Shown in pieces: positions 58,879-64,000 of a stretch of DNA of 64,000 nt (positions within the stretch are counted from its first letter, which is position 1; each line of letters opens with the position of its first letter). The notes beneath the pieces were generated by a model, which was not told the DNA's origin, did not search any database, and worked only from the letters and a program-made list of their open reading frames with translations. Made by a program: the position numbers and the translations under genes. The stretch is from NCBI GenBank assembly GCA_900540905.1, contig UQHR01000005.1, positions 20,585 through 84,584 on the forward strand. Reading direction: 5' to 3'. The DNA comes from an uncultured Collinsella sp. Its GTDB lineage: Bacteria > Actinomycetota > Coriobacteriia > Coriobacteriales > Coriobacteriaceae.

Positions 58879-58911
58879 ACAGGCCGCAGCGATGGGCTGC
58901 GGCCTGTTTTT
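58879..58911 (+). terminator. Terminator of the Mg transport operon
   Basis: ACAGGCCGCAGC (58879-58890) pairs with GCTGCGGCCTGT (58896-58907), followed by a T-run (TTTTC). Confidence 0.9.
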
Positions 58912-58942
58912 CGTCTGCTATAGGGCGTTAGTTATATGGCGG

Positions 58943-59171
58943 TGGGCAAAAAATGCCAAATATGAGTACTATTGCCGAGCCGATAGCATTTGCGACTGAG
59001 AAGATAGTGAACATAATCGTAATATACGTTCATTAAAATGAGTACCTCCAAGTCCTGGACAGGCCATTCTGGTTGATCTGAGGCGGTGCGGAGGCTGCAA
59101 ACATGCCATTTTGAGCCATTATGCCTGCTACTAAAATGGTAACAGTACTCATATTTGCCCTTTTTTGCCCA
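58943..59171. repeat. 229-bp MITE-like element with 34-bp terminal inverted repeats
   Basis: The left end 58943-58976 (TGGGCAAAAAATGCCAAATA...) and right end 59138-59171 are inverted with 30 of 34 positions matching. The element is A/T-rich compared with its surroundings. On the minus strand two very short frames overlap as TAATG: 59033-59152 (39 codons, MSTVTILVAG...) and 58932-59033 (33 codons, MNVYYDYVHY...), the second preceded by GGAGG. Their reality is unproven. No transposase is encoded. Confidence 0.75.
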
Positions 59172-59314
59172 CAGACCTTTGAGGTTGCGGCGAAAAGGGC
59201 TTGTTTTGATTGCTCGGAGCAGGCGCGAGGCACGGAAACGATGTCTGGAGCGGCGGAGCGGCTTGGAATTCATCCGTAGAGGCCTTCATTGGCTACGCCA
59301 GGAGTGCTTCCAGG

Positions 59315-59380
59315 TGCCGGTACAAAAGGAGCGTCCCTAACTGCCGCAGGGGGCGTCGGCCGTGGCCGACGCCCCCTGCG
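59315..59380. repeat. GTCCCTAACTGCCG relic and adjoining 16-bp hairpin
   Basis: GTGCCGG...GCGTCCCTAACTGCCG (59315-59346) is a fragment of the repeat at 43152 and 46869. It runs into a perfect stem, CGCAGGGGGCGTCGGC (59345-59360) with its complement (59365-59380). The hairpin lies 24 bases past the acyltransferase stop, without a T-run. Bases 59172-59314 show nothing recognisable. Confidence 0.65.
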
Positions 59381-59404
59381 GGTGTACGCAGATTTGGCTG
59401 CGCG

Positions 59405-61621
59405 TTACTTGTCGGTGCCCAGCTTGTGTGGCTTGTAGGCGAGGGCATTGACGAGTGCGTCGGCGGCGGACTTGACGGCTGCCGGTTGCGGATCGTTGAC
59501 GTGGTCCTCGGGGTGCACGGGCAGGTCTTTCTTGACCGCATCGTGGATCAGGTTGAGGTACTCGGTCACGCCGGTAGTCGACAGGTGCGTGCCGTCGCCA
59601 TCGAACAGGTCGTTGCGGTTGGCGCTATGCCCGTACCAGTCGATAACGCGTACATTCTTGTAGCGCGTGGCGGCGTTGGCGATGGCTTGGTTCGTGGACC
59701 CGACCCACGGCTGCGGGCTACGCGTGTTTACAAACACGACGATACGCTGCTCGCCGGCGTCGGCCATGATCGCGTCGACCTGGGCGTCCGTTACCAAACC
59801 GTTGGTGCCCAGGGCAAAGACCACGATCTTGCCGGCAAGGTTCTGCTGGATATAGCCCTCAAATGTCGCGCGGCCCGCATCAAACTGGCGGCCCTTTTCG
59901 GCATCGATATGGCTGTGCGGGAACACGCCGTCAAAGGAATCAACGGCGCGCAGCGACACGGAGTCGCCGATCATCAACAGGTCGTAGGAGCCATCGGGGA
60001 AGCCGTCGTTGTCCTTGTCGGTGTCGTCGGCCGCCTGCTGTTCGGTGGGCGCGGTGTTTTTGGCTTCCTTGTTCAGAACTTCGGCGCCCTCGCCGCTCAG
60101 CGCAGACGTCTCGGGCACAAAGATCAGGCCGCCCAGTGCGACGACCAACACGACAGCGCAGGCTGCGCAGACAGGGACGTGCGCGCGTGCCCAGTTGGCG
60201 GGTGTGGTGGTGCCATTGCGGAATTCGGTGACGGTGCGGCCGAAGGCGCCCTTCCTAAACGGCGTTTCGATAAAGCGATAAGAGCACTCGGCTACGGCAA
60301 CTACCACAAGTACCTGCAAGATGTACTGCCACCAGGGCGTATCGTTGATGTTGGCGACCGGGTTCATGAGCAACAGCAGCGGATAGTGCCACAGGTAGAT
60401 GCTGTACGAGCGCTTGCCAACCCACACGAGCGGCTCGGCGGACAGCGCGCGGGCAACCATTCCCTGGGGCTGCACGCAGGCCGCGATGACCATGAGCGTG
60501 AGGATGGAGCATAGCAGTGTGCCGCCGCGATACTGGAACGCGGTGTAGCCGTTGGTGAGCGCGACCATGGCGGCAAGGCCAACCAGACCCACGACGCCCA
60601 GTACATCGATGGATGCGGGCGAGGACCAAAAGCGCACGAGGGCGCTCGGCTGTGCCGGGGCGGTCTTGGCTGATTCGTCGGCCTTCTCGCCAGGCTTGCC
60701 CTCGGCGTTCTTGCCGTGCTTGGCGGCGCCAGCCAGGCGATTGAGCCCCAAACGATGAGCGAGACGCACCGGCGCCAGGTCGCGATCGGGGATAAAGGCC
60801 ATCCAGGCACCCAGCAGCAGCGAGAACACGCGGGTGTCGGTGCCGTAGTACACGCGGCTGGGGTCGGCGGCAGGGTTGTAAAGCACCATCATGGCGAGGG
60901 CAGATACCGCGGCAAGGCCCAGAACCACGCGGCGCGTGTTGGGCTTGCTCACATGCATGGATACCATGGCAAACAGCAGTGGCGGCCAAATCAGGTAGAA
61001 CTGTTCCTCGATGGCAAGCGACCAAAAGTGCGTGAGCGGCGAGGGGTCGCCCAGAGCATTGAAGTACGAGACGTTTTGGGCAATCTGCCACCAGTTGTTG
61101 AAGAACAGCAGCGACGGCAGGATGTCGGGGCGCATCTTGGTGAGCATCACGTGGTTAAAGATGGTGCACAGCGCGCAGGTCACGAACACTACCGTTACCA
61201 CGGCGGGGACCAGGCGACGGATGCGGCGAATCCAGAAGCTCTTAAGGTCGATGCGGCCGGTCTTAGCGATTTCGTTGAGCAGCAAGCGCGTGATCAGATA
61301 GCCCGATAGCACAAAGAAGATCGTGACGCCGAGCAGGCCGCCCTGAGCCCACGTGAGGTTGAGGTGATAGAGCACCACCGCGACGACGGCAAGCGTGCGC
61401 AGACCGTCGAGCGCAGGAATGTAGCGGGACTTGGGGCGAGCGGGCGCCTGTTCTTTTGCGGCGCTGTTGGTGCGGGCGCCCTTGTTGGTGGGCGTTCGAT
61501 GCGGGCTCGGGCCGCGTCGCGACTCGCCGGTGCGGCTGTCGGCGCGCGGGCGTTCGTGCGGCGCCTGGTTATCGGGCGCGCGGCGCGGACCGCGTGGGCT
61601 CGATGGTGGGAATTGCTCCAT
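59405..61621 (-). CDS. oatA: OatA-type acyltransferase (membrane acyltransferase plus SGNH domain)
   Basis: A 738-residue protein. After a disordered, basic N-terminus of about 65 residues comes the acyltransferase-3 membrane domain (RYIPALDGLRTLAVVAVVLYH, FFVLSGYLITRLL, FWSLAIEEQFYLIWP, YSIYLWHYP) with about ten helices, then an extracytoplasmic SGNH domain with the catalytic Ser in LLMIGDSVSL and Asp/His in GDGTHLS. This is the layout of OatA, which O-acetylates peptidoglycan; other wall glycans are possible. The start has only a weak ribosome site (GGATGATG). It stands alone. Confidence 0.9.
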   Translation of the reverse strand: MEQFPPSSPRGPRRAPDNQAPHERPRADSRTGESRRGPSPHRTPTNKGARTNSAAKEQAPARPKSRYIPALDGLRTLAVVAVVLYHLNLTWAQGGLLGVTIFFVLSGYLITRLLLNEIAKTGRIDLKSFWIRRIRRLVPAVVTVVFVTCALCTIFNHVMLTKMRPDILPSLLFFNNWWQIAQNVSYFNALGDPSPLTHFWSLAIEEQFYLIWPPLLFAMVSMHVSKPNTRRVVLGLAAVSALAMMVLYNPAADPSRVYYGTDTRVFSLLLGAWMAFIPDRDLAPVRLAHRLGLNRLAGAAKHGKNAEGKPGEKADESAKTAPAQPSALVRFWSSPASIDVLGVVGLVGLAAMVALTNGYTAFQYRGGTLLCSILTLMVIAACVQPQGMVARALSAEPLVWVGKRSYSIYLWHYPLLLLMNPVANINDTPWWQYILQVLVVVAVAECSYRFIETPFRKGAFGRTVTEFRNGTTTPANWARAHVPVCAACAVVLVVALGGLIFVPETSALSGEGAEVLNKEAKNTAPTEQQAADDTDKDNDGFPDGSYDLLMIGDSVSLRAVDSFDGVFPHSHIDAEKGRQFDAGRATFEGYIQQNLAGKIVVFALGTNGLVTDAQVDAIMADAGEQRIVVFVNTRSPQPWVGSTNQAIANAATRYKNVRVIDWYGHSANRNDLFDGDGTHLSTTGVTEYLNLIHDAVKKDLPVHPEDHVNDPQPAAVKSAADALVNALAYKPHKLGTDK

Positions 61622-61807
61622 AAAACATCATCCAATGACGAGAATAATCAGCACATATTCATTGTAGCTGCCTGCTCCTGTGAATGCTTGCTGCTGGCGC
61701 AACCTCAAGGGCGCGTTCACATCAAAGTGAACTAAAGTTATAGAGGTGCGAGGGCGCACAATCGACGGCCGACGGTGGGCATAAGGCCCGCAGATGAGGA
61801 GGTTTCC

Positions 61808-62803
61808 ATGATAGATCGCGGCATCGTTGCGGTGTTCGGCAGCATGAACATGGACCTTTCGGTGGCGTGCGAGCGCATGCCGCGCGCGGGCGAGACCGTT
61901 GGCGGTAGCGGTTTTATCACCAACGCCGGTGGCAAGGGCGCTAACCAGGCCGTCGCCGCCGCGCGCATGGGTGCGCGCACGTGCATGATTGGCGCGGTCG
62001 GCCGCGACGCGTTCGGTGCATCGCTCGTGGCGGGGCTCCAAGATGCTGGCGTGGACTGTGACTTTGTGGCGCGGCGCGACGACGTGGAGACGGGCACGGC
62101 GACCATCATTCGCTGCGAGGGCGACAACCGCATCGTGCTGTCGCCGGGCGCCAACCATGCACTCGCGGGCGAGGACGTTGCCTGCGCGCTGGGGCGTCTG
62201 GTGGCCGATGGGCTCGACGGAGACGCCAGCGATATTGCCCCGGCTGCCGGAAGCGTCTTTATCGCCCAGGGCGAATGTGACCTTGCAGCGACTGCCGAGG
62301 CGCTTTTTTGCGCTCACGAGCTGGGGTTCTATACGATCTTTAATCCAGCGCCTGCCTGTGAGTTGCCTGCGGAGGCCTGGCCTGCGGTCGACTTGGTCTG
62401 CCCCAACGAGATTGAGTGCCAGGTTCTGACGGGTATCCTGCCCAAGGACGATGAGAGCTGCGCCGCGGCGCTCAATGCCCTGCTCGCCAAGGGTGCCGGA
62501 GCTGCGGTCATCACGTTGGGCGGCGCCGGCTCGGTTATGCTCGGCGATGGCGGTGATCTGCTGCGCATGCCGGCACTTTCGAGCACGGTAGTCGATACCA
62601 CGGCCGCCGGCGATACGTTTATTGGCGCGTTGGCAGCGGCTCGCCTAGAGGGCTTGCCGCTCTTTGAGTGCATGGCGGCGGGTGCACGCGCCTCGGCGGT
62701 GACGGTGTCGCGCTTGGGCGCGCAACAGTCGATTCCCACGCGCGCCGAAGTTGAGCACGTGTTTGATTTAGACGATTTAGTACAAGACGGAGAAGCGGAG
62801 TAG
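61808..62803 (+). CDS. rbsK: PfkB-family sugar kinase (ribokinase-like)
   Basis: A 331-residue kinase with the PfkB signatures: N-terminal FGSMNMDLSVACERMPRAGE and GGKGANQAVAAARMGA, and C-terminal DTTAAGDTFIGALAA with the catalytic Asp. NPAPA (FNPAPACELP) is typical of ribokinase. ATG 61808 has TGAGGAGG upstream. The nucleoside hydrolase gene starts five bases after its stop. Together they would split nucleosides and phosphorylate the ribose released. Specificity for ribose is inferred. Confidence 0.88.
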   Translation: MIDRGIVAVFGSMNMDLSVACERMPRAGETVGGSGFITNAGGKGANQAVAAARMGARTCMIGAVGRDAFGASLVAGLQDAGVDCDFVARRDDVETGTATIIRCEGDNRIVLSPGANHALAGEDVACALGRLVADGLDGDASDIAPAAGSVFIAQGECDLAATAEALFCAHELGFYTIFNPAPACELPAEAWPAVDLVCPNEIECQVLTGILPKDDESCAAALNALLAKGAGAAVITLGGAGSVMLGDGGDLLRMPALSSTVVDTTAAGDTFIGALAAARLEGLPLFECMAAGARASAVTVSRLGAQQSIPTRAEVEHVFDLDDLVQDGEAE

Positions 62804-62807
62804 AACA

Positions 62808-63782
62808 ATGGCAACCAAGAAGCTGATCCTTGATCTGGATATGGGCGTGGACGATGCGATGGCGCTGGCCTATGCCATCGCGAGCCCCGAGGTGGAGCTC
62901 GTGGGCATCACCACGTGCTTTGGCAACGTGCGCGTCGATCAGTCGGCGCATAACTGCCTGGCGGTGCTCGACCTGTTGGGTCGTCCCGAGGTTCCGGTGT
63001 ACCTGGGCGCCGATCGTCCCATTAAGGCGACTGAGTCCTATACACCGCCGGCGTCCACCACGCTCATCCACGGCAAGAACGGCATTGGCGGGGCGAGCGT
63101 GCCCGCGTCGCCGTACGAGCCGGTGGGGGCGACGTCGGCCGACGGTAACGCGGCGGTCGATTATCTGATTGATGCCGCGCGCACCTATGGCCCCGATCTG
63201 GTCTACGTGGCGACCGGTCCGCTCTCCAACCTGGCGCTTGCCTTGGAGCGCGATGCGGCGGCGATGATGTCTATCGGTCGCGTGGTTGTGATGGGCGGCG
63301 CCCTGACCGTGCCCGGTAACGTGAGTGCGGGTGCCGAGGCCAACATGGCAAGTGATCCCGAAGCGGCCGATGCCGTGCTGCGTTCGGGCCGCAAGCTCAC
63401 TATGGTAGGTCTGGATGTGACGCATCGCGTGGTGCTCACGCGTCGCGACATTGCCGGCTGGACGGGCTCGGGCACCATGGCCGGTTGCGCGTTTGCGAGC
63501 ATGGCGGAACACTACATTGGCTCGTACGAGATGAACGCCCCCTACCTGGGCGGCTGCGCGCTGCACGATCCGCTGGCCGTCGCCGTGGCGATCGACCCCA
63601 CGCTCGTGGGTGCGCTCGGCTGCAATCTGCGTGTTGATCTGCTGGGCGAGTATCGCGGCCGCACCATTTGCGACGAACGCCGCGTGGCCGATCCGGACAA
63701 GAGCGCGCTTGTCGCACTGACCGTTGACGCCCCGCGCTTCCTTGCCGGGTTCAAGACGCGCATGGCCCGCGTCCTAGGCTAA
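62808..63782 (+). CDS. Inosine/uridine-preferring nucleoside hydrolase
   Basis: A 324-residue enzyme that cleaves nucleosides to base and ribose. The calcium-binding signature appears as LDLDMGVDDAMAL near the N-terminus, where DTDxGxDD is usual; the central T is L here. VYLGADRPIK, HGKNGIGG, VATGPLSNLALAL, VVMGGAL and the C-terminal HDPLAVAVAID are further landmarks. It overlaps nothing but follows the kinase gene by four bases and shares its transcript. A strong terminator closes the operon. Confidence 0.92.
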   Translation: MATKKLILDLDMGVDDAMALAYAIASPEVELVGITTCFGNVRVDQSAHNCLAVLDLLGRPEVPVYLGADRPIKATESYTPPASTTLIHGKNGIGGASVPASPYEPVGATSADGNAAVDYLIDAARTYGPDLVYVATGPLSNLALALERDAAAMMSIGRVVVMGGALTVPGNVSAGAEANMASDPEAADAVLRSGRKLTMVGLDVTHRVVLTRRDIAGWTGSGTMAGCAFASMAEHYIGSYEMNAPYLGGCALHDPLAVAVAIDPTLVGALGCNLRVDLLGEYRGRTICDERRVADPDKSALVALTVDAPRFLAGFKTRMARVLG

Positions 63783-63793
63783 CCGTTTCGTAC

Positions 63794-63832
63794 GCCCCGT
63801 CCCATGTAGCCAATTTGGGACGGGGCTTTTTT
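63794..63832 (+). terminator. Terminator of the sugar kinase / nucleoside hydrolase operon
   Basis: GCCCCGTCCCA (63794-63804) pairs with TGGGACGGGGC (63816-63826), followed by six T. Confidence 0.92.
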
Positions 63833-63892
63833 AGCTACTTTGGCGATGATTTTTCTAGGACGGGGATTAAAAAAGGCTCTGTTAGACCAGGA

Positions 63893-63898
63893 TTGACA
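63893..63898 (+). promoter_or_regulatory. Possible -35 element for the next gene
   Basis: A perfect TTGACA lies 60 bases before the ATG at 63958. The best -10-like sequence after it, in CATATCTT, is at slightly long spacing, so the promoter is only tentative. Confidence 0.35.
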
Positions 63899-63957
63899 TA
63901 CATGTGTCCCCACGGTGCCATATCTTTGACCCCGTAGACCGCGATGATGGGGGCAGC

Positions 63958-64000
63958 ATGAACGCCGAAGACCTGGTCCTCAACTTCAAGAAGGGCATGG
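63958..64000 (+). CDS. Start of an unidentified gene (3' part outside window)
   Basis: ATG 63958 follows GATGGGGGC and opens a frame of 14 codons to the window edge (MNAEDLVLNFKKGM). Spacing and the upstream TTGACA make it a likely real start. Too little is visible to suggest a family. Confidence 0.5.
   Translation, partial: MNAEDLVLNFKKGM

Overview
The window looks like a chromosome segment of a high-GC, anaerobic actinomycete of the class Coriobacteriia, most probably Collinsella or a close relative. This rests on strong G/C third-position bias, an Ech-type NiFe hydrogenase beside an NfnAB-like transhydrogenase, an Nramp-related Mg transporter of the type known from Eggerthella lenta, an LPxTG-anchored pilin-like giant surface protein, and many short palindromic intergenic repeats. 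The genus is an inference from gene content and style; no marker rRNA is present. One tRNA (initiator tRNA-fMet) was found. No rRNA, CRISPR array, prophage or complete insertion sequence was found.

Layout. 1-4.5 kb: end of an unknown gene, yqeY, a polar amino-acid ABC transporter (ATPase, lipoprotein, two permeases) and a cytidylate-kinase-like protein. 4.6-10.7 kb (minus strand): nfnB/nfnA-like bifurcating transhydrogenase, pth, prs, glmU. 10.9-14.2 kb: ECF vitamin-type transporter (T, a double ATPase in one chain, S). 14.3-18.6 kb: exonuclease III, sirtuin, a folP-folK fusion with a large low-complexity insert, and a degenerate biotin-ligase-like protein. 18.6-21.4 kb: a DUF4143-type ATPase bracketed by three copies of a palindrome, coaX, tRNA-fMet, two tandem hairpins. 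21.5-24.4 kb: a flavin/Fe-S oxidoreductase and an orphan HTH protein. 24.7-30.3 kb: a five-gene Ech hydrogenase operon in which the EchA-like and EchB-like membrane subunits are one 960-residue chain. 30.4-37.9 kb: a 2179-residue vWA/pilin-repeat surface protein flanked by related repeat elements. 37.9-43.2 kb: a two-component system divergent from a three-gene ABC-2 exporter. 43.2-47.0 kb: a MacB/FtsX-type ABC pair between two copies of a ~130 bp repeat. 47.1-55.4 kb: a DUF362 ferredoxin protein, an alpha/beta hydrolase, TrhA, a CNNM/CorC protein, a stand-alone cyanophycin-synthetase N-domain-like protein, a YtxH protein, a PRC-barrel-like protein and a polysaccharide-deacetylase-like protein that has lost its metal ligands. 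55.4-58.9 kb: a probable Mg uptake operon with a structured leader. 59-64 kb: a MITE-like element, an OatA-type acyltransferase, a PfkB sugar kinase, a nucleoside hydrolase and the start of an unknown gene.

How the genes work together. Ech (ferredoxin to H2 with ion pumping) and NfnAB (ferredoxin + NADH to NADPH) are two outlets of one reduced-ferredoxin pool, which fits a fermentative gut anaerobe. The sugar kinase and nucleoside hydrolase form a nucleoside salvage pair. The Mg operon couples an MgtE-N/CBS sensor-like membrane protein to an Nramp-type permease. The surface protein and the acyltransferase shape the cell envelope.

The least explained features are the dispersed palindromes. 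Several families (cores GGGACAG, GGAATAG, GTTACAG) sit just past stop codons or bracket accessory genes, and one lies inside the linker of the double ABC ATPase. Other strong points for follow-up are the compact three-way-junction RNA in the Mg operon leader, the fused Ech subunit, and the repeat-bracketed giant surface protein with an unusual four-motif array upstream.
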